Assembly: GCA_963710535.1 (NCBI GenBank)
Contig: CAVQAW010000003.1
Location: 248,001-312,000, forward strand
Reading direction: 5' to 3'
Source: Pelagihabitans sp963710535
Lineage (GTDB): Bacteria; Bacteroidota; Bacteroidia; Flavobacteriales; Flavobacteriaceae
DNA length: 64,000 nucleotides
Shown: piece after piece, positions 52,401 through 58,471 of the stretch
Position numbering within the stretch: the first letter of the stretch is position 1
Layout of the letters: each line of letters opens with the position of its first letter
Notes under the pieces: model-generated
What the model saw: the letters and a program-made list of their open reading frames with translations, nothing else
What the model was told of the DNA's origin: nothing
The model's database searches: none
Position numbers and translations under genes: made by a program

Positions 52401-54983
52401 GGTCGTACAGCCTTCTGCATCGGCCACGGAAAGGGTGTATGCACCCGGTAGCGATAAATTGTTAAAGGTGGCGCCCGTTTTGGGGCCCACGGTGGTCACC
52501 CCGCCAGGATAGACCAAGGTATATTGGTAGCCGCCCCATCCGCCAGAGGCCGATGCGATTACCCGACCTATATTTCCGTTCGCACAACTCATTGCGGTCA
52601 CATTTCCTGTGAGTGCAATAGGAGTTGCGGGTTCTGAAATGGTAAAGCCTATCGAATCGGTACAACCGGTATCAGAATCGGTAACCGTAATGGTATAAGT
52701 ACCCGCGCCCGAAGGTGGCAATACCACTTCGGCGTTGTTTTGCGGTCCGCCGGTATACAGTCCGCCGTTGATGTCATAGGTATAGTTATTTGCAAACCCA
52801 TCGATGATAAAAGTGCCCGTTCCGTCAGTAGCCCCGGTACAAACCCTCAAATCGCCCCCCGATTTGACCCTAGCCCGAATCGAGCTTATTTGGGCAGGCG
52901 TAAAGCTTTCGGTAATACTGCAACCATTGACATCGGTCGCCCTGAACTGATAAGAAACATTTGTAGGAAGGCCTATAAAGTTATTGCTTCCCCCATTGTT
53001 GACAATTATGGGCGCAATGATCTCAAAAGTAGCGATTGCCGCATTGGCCGTCACGGTCAATTGAACATCCGAAGTGCCGGCCGAACAGTTGATATTGCTC
53101 TGTGCAAAGGCGATATCGGTTGGGGGGTCGACATTATTAATGGTAATGGGCGTAAGATCTCTTCTACAACCGCTGTCATCGATTATGGCAGGGACATAGG
53201 TGCCGGCGGCCAATCCCGTAAAATTGGGGGAAGGTGAAAAGTTCACGCCATCGATACTATATTGATAGCCACTTCCGGAGCCTCCGGAAACACCTTGTAT
53301 ATCTATTTCCCCACCATTGACACCCCCGCCTGCGATGCACGTTCTGTCGGAAATTTTTACGGCGGTGCCGTTGATGGCGCCCACTTCGGTCACCGTGACC
53401 GTATTGGGCATCGATAGGATACAATTGAATGCCCCCGATTCGTACAGTACCTCGATGTTGTTGTAAGTGCCTGCCGTTACCGAAAGGACAGGGTTTGTGC
53501 TCCATGCGTCTCCTGGATCGGCCCTGAACGAAAGGTCGTACCCTTTGGCGTCAATGATATTGAATTGCAATCGGGCCCCACCGTTGGTACAAGTACCGTT
53601 CACCCCGGAGACCGTAATATCGGGCGGTGTAAGTTCTTCCACATTGGCCGAGGCCATGATGGTGCACCCATTGGCGTCGGTTATGGTAAATTCATAGGTT
53701 CCGGGACTGTTGATGGTATGTACCCTTGAGGCACCGTATGGCGGACTGGAGGGCCCAGCACCGTTAACTATATAGGTATATGGTGATGTACCTCCGGAAG
53801 TATATACCGTGATGTCGACGCTATTGATACCACAAGCTGCACTGAAACTGTTGTTCGGTTCCGCAGATGCTGAAAGGGCCACCACCCCGTTTCCAATGAT
53901 GATGGGGTTTCCCGAGGTATCGACATTTTGCCTTGGCGGCAAGATGCCGTTCAGCGGATCACCGGTACATTGTTGTGTCTCTACCTGTACGGTATAAGTG
54001 CCAAAACCTACTGCGGCAAAGGTGTATGGATTGTTAGGGATAAATGCGGTAAATTCCTGAGCGGTACCGGAAGCATCGAGCAGGGTATACTTGTAGGGCC
54101 CCGGTACATTGTTGGCCGTAACGGTTATCGTACCGGTATCGCCTGCACACTGGGCATCGGTAAATGTAACATCTATGTCGATATCCAATTGTTGGATAAC
54201 GATGGGGGCATATGGGTATTCACAAGCATCGGGCGTGTTTTTGAGACGGGCCTTGACCACATAAGTTCCCGGATTCAGGGTATTGAAAATAGGGCCTTGC
54301 CAAGGTCCAAATCCACTCCCGCTATTGATGCTGAACTCATAGGCACTTGAGAGATTCGTGATCTGTATCCTTCCGGGCACCCCACAGATAAAGTCGTTTT
54401 TTACAAAGGTCTGGGTGATGTTGCTCTTCTTTACTTTGAAGAAATATTGCTGACCATCGGCGACCACCCTAAATTCTGCACCTACGGCGGAAGGTATGGA
54501 AGCGGCATTGATGGTAAAACTAGATCCAGTGGCGACCTGGCTATAGCAGGAAAGGGTTGTGTTGGGACAATCATTGTTGATGTCCGGGCTACAACTACCC
54601 CCCAAAATTTGCCAAGAAATGGAAGAATAGCTACCAGAAAGCGTTACGATCCTATTGTCGGAATCCCCACAAAGGTTAAAGCGGGCCAAGGTACTTCCAT
54701 CATTGGCACAACCTACCAGCTGATCGGCCCCCTGGATAATGGTCGCAAATACCGGCTTGAAGAAGGCGGTTTCCTTCTTGGAACCATTGGCATTACCGTC
54801 GAAATCCCTGGTAGTAGCATCCATGTCCCCCACTATGGATGCATTGTTGGGCCGATCCAATACGGAGGCCACTTCAGAAATAAAATCGAATATTCTTGAG
54901 TTAGCTACGGCAGAAGTACATACTGCAGAAAGGGCCAGCAGCAGCACGGCATAGTAAATATGCCTTGTTTTTTTTGGGAGCAT
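46449..54983 (-). CDS. Giant SprB-repeat adhesin with T9SS type B sorting domain
   Basis: A 2844-residue surface protein. A signal peptide (MLPKKTRHIYYAVLLLALSA, to about residue 28) and a unique N-terminal region (30-195; QILGGSC, SCYSQVATGSSF) precede at least 25 SprB-like units of 80-100 residues. Each typically has C.G..G.I.V near its start, a GGY.Y strand and an ending like GTYTVEVTDANGC. The last ~85 residues (LPNFFTPDGNGENDLW ... IKIYDRYGR ... WDGTYEGKELPSGDYWYVV) are the gliding-motility-associated C-terminal domain used as a type B signal by the type IX secretion system. The protein should be secreted and attached or released at the surface for adhesion or gliding. No PorP/SprF-type partner gene is next to it. 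It is transcribed alone, with its own terminator. Confidence 0.92.
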   Translation of the reverse strand: MLPKKTRHIYYAVLLLALSAVCTSAVANSRIFDFISEVASVLDRPNNASIVGDMDATTRDFDGNANGSKKETAFFKPVFATIIQGADQLVGCANDGSTLARFNLCGDSDNRIVTLSGSYSSISWQILGGSCSPDINNDCPNTTLSCYSQVATGSSFTINAASIPSAVGAEFRVVADGQQYFFKVKKSNITQTFVKNDFICGVPGRIQITNLSSAYEFSINSGSGFGPWQGPIFNTLNPGTYVVKARLKNTPDACEYPYAPIVIQQLDIDIDVTFTDAQCAGDTGTITVTANNVPGPYKYTLLDASGTAQEFTAFIPNNPYTFAAVGFGTYTVQVETQQCTGDPLNGILPPRQNVDTSGNPIIIGNGVVALSASAEPNNSFSAACGINSVDITVYTSGGTSPYTYIVNGAGPSSPPYGASRVHTINSPGTYEFTITDANGCTIMASANVEELTPPDITVSGVNGTCTNGGARLQFNIIDAKGYDLSFRADPGDAWSTNPVLSVTAGTYNNIEVLYESGAFNCILSMPNTVTVTEVGAINGTAVKISDRTCIAGGGVNGGEIDIQGVSGGSGSGYQYSIDGVNFSPSPNFTGLAAGTYVPAIIDDSGCRRDLTPITINNVDPPTDIAFAQSNINCSAGTSDVQLTVTANAAIATFEIIAPIIVNNGGSNNFIGLPTNVSYQFRATDVNGCSITESFTPAQISSIRARVKSGGDLRVCTGATDGTGTFIIDGFANNYTYDINGGLYTGGPQNNAEVVLPPSGAGTYTITVTDSDTGCTDSIGFTISEPATPIALTGNVTAMSCANGNIGRVIASASGGWGGYQYTLVYPGGVTTVGPKTGATFNNLSLPGAYTLSVADAEGCTTTFGFTLTPINAPNISIDNALSDYCYIPGTGATIAVTSTAGTAALATHQYRINGGSLQASPIFAGLNPGNYTIEVVDGNNCRDQIGVTINPQLRVNTGLDTAIPCGGAPGQIQVTVTGGYLANAVPKDYQVSNDNGVTYGAMQPLAANSFLYPVTTGGTYIFRVTDNEGCEAFSSPLVVDPPQQIAPATVSTTPVSCGNPNNGTVTITPDATSGIPPYEVSFNGGPFTAQTVYSNLAVGSYPFIVRDSRGCETPAANAIIVLDATPGPDATVSEIQATCSAGTVSGGITINSVSNGTPNFTFIIEDNLGNQLFTFNNVAPASLPLVINDPLLIPGNYTVVTLDANGCRDVDLLTITQNTVDVVPDPVPLPVCSATGFSNTVEIFGGIGPFLIRLENDPLPPVAPNLPPRRHTFNGLQYGVAYTVEVTDTATGCIYLDLIPPINGPSTLDVTATSTAGFCDVNRNGEIIYTVTGFAPGDNLQIELLNNLDGSRIILETVTPALDPYSNNYLALPGDYQIIVTNLTDDCTDATGIIIDQNLPTIDILAEEPANCNAAGQITVQGAGGAGGPYEFAYMPTGSTPNPGDWTLETTFVAAAGSYDVFVRDISGCTSFAIATVIQLQPDLVPPTITVDNQCVVTATQFDVTVSMDASTVDTPRFTLAGDTQFGVYNIGNNRYEYTFQVSSPGVYVVDVTDANGCTSQGTAEVYEFLSAFGDFTASPSCNNADGVITVSVIGGSNQFSYQLQDGGGTNIGAPILGDRTDGIFNGMAPGTYQVEVTDTETLCDFVVDVELLPAVPPIIDNELKQDISCFGADDGSIDILLQFGTDVDTPIEFILNNLSSGLEHDRNFTGSFAGLPPAQYQVEVLTARGCSVLSGVIDIIEPSDFAITASAPDFTCEPGANRFSSTIITVNVDPGNPGTVGSGYQYSITGFSNYQLGNTFEIVDNGSPQNITVYAIDGNGCQTTFDLPTINPPTDVVPSLTVVSPLNCRDPENVEISVIGTTDFTVITSGPLGTVVPDVSVSGVSVATVFLPDAGDYLIIVRDDSPNGCDYPLPKHTVIAPIDPTAVVTEAKPVTCFGDSDGELFIDVSNYAGIYNYTVYRSSDITKTTPMASGSFDTANFPDIFGDLARITGLPAGNFFVEVVEAGAPYCSVDSNVVTVRSPNGALDVQAVEVGNVSCDDNAGTIDATGSGGWDTSPYEYQLLKDDGSGTYLVEVGYNANNLFQNLTSGDYRVEIRDVEGCIDTFDITLSPIPSIQAGIREPQNLVCPGGNNAVLEAYDLISGNPGAIGGVAGAGYKYQLIYLNSNNIADERERSGLQDSPTFIGAFGGVISAGWYAIEITSSYNCSFITPPYEVVPPPPVQPKLVQTQVPGCGGMGEMRLYIENPDPLFSYEYRIVPTPDPINDPYTDLVGNTVLIPGVAGVLYQFDVRKKNASNTCNPVRSNGINMTDATGVTLLPNQPDDISCASELDGRIESFINGGVGNDMFTLYIGDPVDAFAPVVPAFRGPQSFGTFEGLPEGNQYYIAVTSGVTCQDIAGPFEIIRPAPIVFTADSMPVTCNGENDGTITVEVMSGGVGLIQFAIEPNFGEFFSEPATPGIYTFGGLAAGDYEILIQDENGCFEKDVITVTEPMPLQTINIQVVPELCIGANDGTMVFEVIGGTPFVDPLVNPLPYFEYKVEMISPIDQTGTGVFAPYNGQPIQNLQGGASYAIYVQDANLCNFSDVFNVGIGVDLTAEPLVQYGCEGIFPNSTATVQMQDPSLLPQMLFYLEDLNSTDPPLTLSEMILLAEPENAFGDLPAGQYRVHLFHSNGCSNTTEFTIDPYAPLTLTAEKTGPNELTAMASGGYGGYEYFFQGQPQGTDNVYLTNVSGNVEVRVVDRNGCVAVVMIPFEFTGMLELPNFFTPDGNGENDLWMITGRDFFPFIEIKIYDRYGRVVAILDQVTNWDGTYEGKELPSGDYWYVVNQNDARNTRFVGHFTLYR
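46710..54400 (-). repeat. Coding repeat array of SprB-like units
   Basis: Within the adhesin gene, at least 25 divergent units of roughly 240-300 bp encode the SprB-like module. They are similar at the protein level (ending YxVxVxDxxGC) but not near-identical at the DNA level, so the array looks old and stable rather than freshly expanded. Confidence 0.75.
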
Positions 54984-55118
54984 AGGTTAAGTCTGATTTG
55001 GCTGGAACAACCATGATTTGGGGATCGGATTATTCCTCAGCGTAATTATTTATACTTATAATTTCTCTTTATCTTTAACCCGTAGGTTACTTTATTAATA
55101 TTTATCTAACGAAAAATT

Positions 55119-56237
55119 ATGAGGAATAGTGTGTCATTATTGTGTTTATTCGTTGTAACGTTCAATTTTTCTTGCGGACAGGATGCTGAAAATCAGGTAG
55201 CTATGCCATCTGAAGTTCCGTTTTCCGAAACGCTGTTGGTCGATGGGCTACCGATTCCATGGGGCATGGCGTTCCTTCCCGATGGAAGCCTGCTGATAAC
55301 GGAAAAATCAGGGGAAATAATTCATTTTAAAGACGGTAAAAAAGTATCGGTTGCCAATGTACCTGAAGTTTACGATCGGGGCCAAGGCGGACTATTGGAC
55401 ATCGAACTTCATCCCGATTATGGGAACAATGGCTGGATCTACATCACCTATGCTTCTCCAGAAGGAGACGACAAGGGGGGCAATACTGCGTTGATGAGAG
55501 CCAAGTTACAGGATAATGCTCTGGTAAACAAGGAGGTACTGTACAAGGCCGTACCCAATACCACAAAGGGACAGCACTTTGGTTCGAGGATTGTTTTTGA
55601 TAATGACGGCTACCTTTATTTCTCTGTAGGCGAGCGCGGGGAACGCGACATCAATCCTCAGGATATTAACTTGGATGGGGGCAAAATTTACAGACTTTTC
55701 GATGACGGGCGTATACCGGAAGACAACCCTTTTGTAGGCACTTCCGGGGCTAAAACCGCCATTTATAGTTATGGGCATCGAAATCCGCAAGGCTTGGCAA
55801 AAAATCCCGACACGGGCGAAATATGGGACAATGAACATGGGCCCCGTGGTGGCGATGAAATCAATATCGTTAAAAAAGGAGCGAACTATGGCTGGCCCGT
55901 GATTACCTATGGCATCAACTATAGCGGCACGCCGATTACTGACAAAACCGAAATGGAAGGCATGGAGCAACCCATACATTATTGGGTGCCCAGTATTGCC
56001 CCAAGCGGCATGGCTTTTATCACCTCTGACAAATACCGAGGCTATAAGGGCAGTGTTTTGGTAGGTTCCCTGGCCTTTCAATATCTGGAACGCCTTGAAC
56101 TCGATGGCACAAAGGTGGTAAAACGCGAGAAGTTATTGGAAAACCTTGGTCGGGTTCGCGATGTGAAGCAGGGACCTGACGGTCTCATCTATGTGGCCGT
56201 GGAGGGTAAGGGCATCTTTAGGTTGGACCCCAAATAA
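55119..56237 (+). CDS. PQQ-dependent aldose-sugar dehydrogenase-like lipoprotein
   Basis: A 372-residue lipoprotein: MRNSVSLLCLFVVTFNFSC gives an acylated Cys19. The mature part is the six-bladed propeller of soluble PQQ glucose/aldose dehydrogenases (Gdh-B/YliI type): PWGMAFLPDGSLLITEKSGE, GGLLDIELHPDYGNNGWIYI, GQHFGSRIVFD, YGHRNPQGL and NEHGPRGGDEINIV hold the calcium/PQQ site residues. It would oxidise an aldose to its lactone in the periplasm and hand electrons to an acceptor. The cytochrome c gene 54 bp downstream is the obvious acceptor. PQQ synthesis genes are absent from the window, so cofactor may come from elsewhere on the genome or the medium. Confidence 0.9.
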   Translation: MRNSVSLLCLFVVTFNFSCGQDAENQVAMPSEVPFSETLLVDGLPIPWGMAFLPDGSLLITEKSGEIIHFKDGKKVSVANVPEVYDRGQGGLLDIELHPDYGNNGWIYITYASPEGDDKGGNTALMRAKLQDNALVNKEVLYKAVPNTTKGQHFGSRIVFDNDGYLYFSVGERGERDINPQDINLDGGKIYRLFDDGRIPEDNPFVGTSGAKTAIYSYGHRNPQGLAKNPDTGEIWDNEHGPRGGDEINIVKKGANYGWPVITYGINYSGTPITDKTEMEGMEQPIHYWVPSIAPSGMAFITSDKYRGYKGSVLVGSLAFQYLERLELDGTKVVKREKLLENLGRVRDVKQGPDGLIYVAVEGKGIFRLDPK

Positions 56238-56291
56238 AGCAATCCGAACCGATTCAAAATATTTCCTAACATTAATATCCCATTTTATCCA

Positions 56292-56696
56292 ATGAAGACT
56301 TTCTTATTCACATACTTGGCCATTGTACTGGGTTTATCGGTGTATTTATTTCAAGACCCAACCTTGGAAGCAAGCGTTCAACGTGGCAGCGAAATCTATG
56401 CCGATTTTTGTGTTACCTGCCATATGGCCGAAGGAGAAGGCGTTGCCAATGCCTTCCCTCCTCTGGCAAAATCAGACTATTTGCTGAACAACAGGGAAGG
56501 GAGTATCAGAGGTGTCAAATTTGGGCAACAGGGCGAATTGGTGGTGAACGGAGTGACTTACAACAGCGTAATGGCACCAATGGGATTGGAAAATGAAGAA
56601 ATCTCCGATGTCATGAATTTTATCCTTAATTCATGGGGCAACACCTCCGACAAAATGGTAACGGTGGAAGAGGTTGGGGCCGTCCAAAAAAAATAA
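56292..56696 (+). CDS. Small class I cytochrome c
   Basis: A 134-residue protein with one N-terminal hydrophobic segment (MKTFLFTYLAIVLGLSVYLF), a signal peptide or membrane anchor, and one haem-binding domain: YADFCVTCHMAEGEG gives CxxCH at 40-44 and MAPMGLENEEI the axial Met (97), then the C-terminal helix DVMNFILNSWG. FPPLAKSDYLL is typical of cytochromes paired with PQQ or copper enzymes. It should take electrons from the sugar dehydrogenase upstream and pass them to a terminal oxidase in the periplasm. The stop codon is 7 bp from the end of the convergent murQ gene. Confidence 0.92.
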   Translation: MKTFLFTYLAIVLGLSVYLFQDPTLEASVQRGSEIYADFCVTCHMAEGEGVANAFPPLAKSDYLLNNREGSIRGVKFGQQGELVVNGVTYNSVMAPMGLENEEISDVMNFILNSWGNTSDKMVTVEEVGAVQKK

Positions 56697-56703
56697 ACCC
56701 TGA

Positions 56704-57528
56704 TTAAAAAGGGGCTTCATTTTTACCCGCATCCAAAGCTTTCTTGACCGAACCGTGTTTTTTGAGCAATTGTTCCGCCTTTGCATAATCTACTGCCAAA
56801 CCCTCCATCACATAACGCACCCCCCGATCGACCAATTTGGTATTGCTCAGTTGCATATTTACCATCTTGTTGCCCTTTACACGTCCTATTTTGATCATAA
56901 GCGCTGTCGAAATCATGTTCAGCACCAGCTTTTGGGAGGTACCACTTTTCATTCTGGTGCTTCCGGTCACAAATTCCGGACCCACATTGACTTCGATGGG
57001 AATGTCGACCGCCAAGGCTAAAGGAGATCCGGGGTTATTGGTGATACCGGCGGTGAGCAATCCATTTTTTTTGGCATCCCCCACCCCGCCCAGCACGTAG
57101 GGCGTGGTGCCGGAAGCCGCGATACCTACGACCACGTCCCGTTCGTTGAGCGCATTGACCATAAGATCCTTCCAAGCCTGTTGTGTGTCATCCTCGGCAT
57201 GTTCCACCGATTTTCTGATGGCCCCGTCGCCCCCAGCGATCAATCCGATCACCCGCGTATGTGGCATACCGTAGGTCGGGGGGATTTCAGAGGCATCAAG
57301 TATGCCCAACCTCCCACTGGTACCGGCACCGATATAAAAGAGTCGCCCCCCTTGTGCAAAGCGCTCGGTCAAGGCATCCACCAAAAGGCTTATTTGTGGA
57401 ATGGCCAGGGCAACGGCCTTGGCGACCTTCTGGTCTTCCAAATTCATTTTGTTGAGGAGGGTATGTGTATCCATGAACTCCAAGCCTTCGTGAAGGGAAG
57501 GGGTTTCCGTAATTTTTATATAATCCAT
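56704..57528 (-). CDS. murQ: N-acetylmuramic acid 6-phosphate etherase
   Basis: A 274-residue SIS-domain lyase, slightly shorter than the E. coli enzyme. LFYIGAGTSGRLGILDASEI binds the sugar phosphate; DASEIPPTYG places the catalytic Glu at residue 81 (Glu83 in E. coli), and SVEHAEDD gives the second Glu. GSTRMKSGTSQKLVLNM is the family signature at the end of the SIS domain. It splits the lactyl ether of MurNAc-6-phosphate, giving GlcNAc-6-phosphate and D-lactate in the cytoplasm. The gene lies 8 bp downstream of the DeoR-family regulator and is probably co-transcribed with it. GlcNAc-6-phosphate then needs deacetylation and deamination, for which the divergent NagB-PIG-L gene is the candidate. 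Confidence 0.95.
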   Translation of the reverse strand: MDYIKITETPSLHEGLEFMDTHTLLNKMNLEDQKVAKAVALAIPQISLLVDALTERFAQGGRLFYIGAGTSGRLGILDASEIPPTYGMPHTRVIGLIAGGDGAIRKSVEHAEDDTQQAWKDLMVNALNERDVVVGIAASGTTPYVLGGVGDAKKNGLLTAGITNNPGSPLALAVDIPIEVNVGPEFVTGSTRMKSGTSQKLVLNMISTALMIKIGRVKGNKMVNMQLSNTKLVDRGVRYVMEGLAVDYAKAEQLLKKHGSVKKALDAGKNEAPF

Positions 57529-57536
57529 AGGAAAAT

Positions 57537-58286
57537 TTACAAAAGACGTATGTCGTGATTTCTAAAAAGATTCAGCAAGTTATTATCGGGTTCCAATTCA
57601 GTGATCATGGTATTAATGGCGTTAATATCACAGGTTTTGTATCGGTGTTGGGAATTGAGTTTCTCCGAGATACATAAAAGTACCGTTTTTTTGGAAGCCT
57701 TGATCACCGCTTTTTTCAGTTGCACGATGTCCCAATCGAATTCTGTAAGTCCGTATAATGAATCTACATAACCCGTCCCGATGAAACTATAATCGACTTT
57801 GATTTCCGACAGCTGATGTATGGCATGGGAACCTATGGAAATTTGTGCATCCTTGGAGATTTTACCCCCGATAAATATGACTTCGATGTTGGGTTTGGCC
57901 AATAGTTCGAAGGCGACCGGTAAACTCAGCGTAAAACAAGTGAGCTCAAGATTTGTTGGGATCAATCGTGCCAGTTCCAAACAGGTTGTACCCCCGTCGA
58001 TAAAGATGACCCCTCCTTGCCGCAGCAACTTGATCGCCTTCTCCGCAATGATGGTCTTTTCCTCCAATGCGTATATGGTTCCGTTTCTTGCGCCATAACT
58101 TGTAAATCCCAAGGAAATGGCCCCCCCATGCACTTTTTTCAGCTTGTTCTCCGCATCGAGTTCCTTGACATCTCGTCTGACGGTATCGATGGATACATCC
58201 AATGATTCGGCTATATCGGTGAGAAGTACCCTATTGTGCAGGGCCACCTCGTTCAAAATCAACTGCTGACGTTCTTCCTTGAGCAT
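57537..58286 (-). CDS. DeoR/GlpR-family transcriptional regulator
   Basis: Start placed at the ATG at 58286 (MLKEERQQLILNEV), 20 bases below the TATCTTTG box; the ATG at 58295 would leave almost no leader. The 249-residue protein has the DeoR winged helix-turn-helix (VLLTDIAESLDVSIDTVRRD, then LKKVHGGAI) and a C-terminal DeoRC sensor domain (IFIDGGTTCLELARLI, FIGGKISKDAQISIG, IGTGYVDSLYGLTEFD), which binds phosphorylated sugars in known members. Being next to murQ and divergent from nagB, it most likely senses an amino-sugar phosphate such as GlcNAc-6-P or GlcN-6-P and controls both directions. Whether it represses or activates cannot be told from sequence. Confidence 0.9.
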   Translation of the reverse strand: MLKEERQQLILNEVALHNRVLLTDIAESLDVSIDTVRRDVKELDAENKLKKVHGGAISLGFTSYGARNGTIYALEEKTIIAEKAIKLLRQGGVIFIDGGTTCLELARLIPTNLELTCFTLSLPVAFELLAKPNIEVIFIGGKISKDAQISIGSHAIHQLSEIKVDYSFIGTGYVDSLYGLTEFDWDIVQLKKAVIKASKKTVLLCISEKLNSQHRYKTCDINAINTMITELEPDNNLLNLFRNHDIRLL

Positions 58287-58305
58287 AAAATTCATCTTGT
58301 TGGCA

Positions 58306-58313
58306 CAAAGATA
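58306..58313 (-). promoter_or_regulatory. TAnnTTTG promoter box for the regulator-murQ unit
   Basis: TATCTTTG on the minus strand, 20 bp upstream of the chosen start codon; exact match to the consensus, no clear TTG element upstream. Confidence 0.5.
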
Positions 58314-58330
58314 GAAAATTATTTGATTTG

Positions 58331-58350
58331 CCGTTTTTTACCGTTTTTTA
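58331..58350. repeat. Tandem 10-bp repeat in the regulator/nagB gap
   Basis: CCGTTTTTTA occurs twice, head to tail, one helical turn apart. It lies 18 bp upstream of the regulator box TATCTTTG, in the place where its -33 element should be, so it may be a second binding site. Confidence 0.5.
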
Positions 58351-58379
58351 TTTAAATGTCACTTCATTTCTTTAATAAA

Positions 58380-58415
58380 TGCAAAATACTGCAAAATATA
58401 TTGCATAAAACTGCA
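58380..58415. promoter_or_regulatory. Putative operator: four phased TGCA blocks
   Basis: TGCA occurs at 58380, 58390, 58402 and 58412, spaced 10, 12 and 10 bp, so all lie on nearly one face of the helix. They form two direct copies of TGCAWAAWACTGCA (12 of 14 bases identical), 22 bp apart; ACTGCAGT at 58410-58417 is also a perfect palindrome. The array ends 18 bp before the nagB box TACATTTG, covering the place of its -33 element. The adjacent DeoR-family protein is the natural candidate to bind it. Confidence 0.65.
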
Positions 58416-58433
58416 GTATATTATTTTTTTGTT

Positions 58434-58441
58434 TACATTTG
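58434..58441 (+). promoter_or_regulatory. TAnnTTTG promoter box for nagB
   Basis: TACATTTG matches the consensus exactly, 30 bp before the ATG at 58472. No TTG element is present 17-23 bp upstream, where the TGCA array lies instead, suggesting a promoter that depends on a regulator. A start at 58439 would fall within this box. Confidence 0.6.
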
Positions 58442-58471
58442 TGGCATCAAAAAAACTCTAAAATTCACAAA

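Noticed and set aside
46449..54983. Idea that the giant gene is a non-ribosomal or polyketide synthase, or a contact-dependent toxin
   Set aside because: No adenylation, ketosynthase or toxin motifs; the units are SprB-like and the end is a T9SS type B domain.
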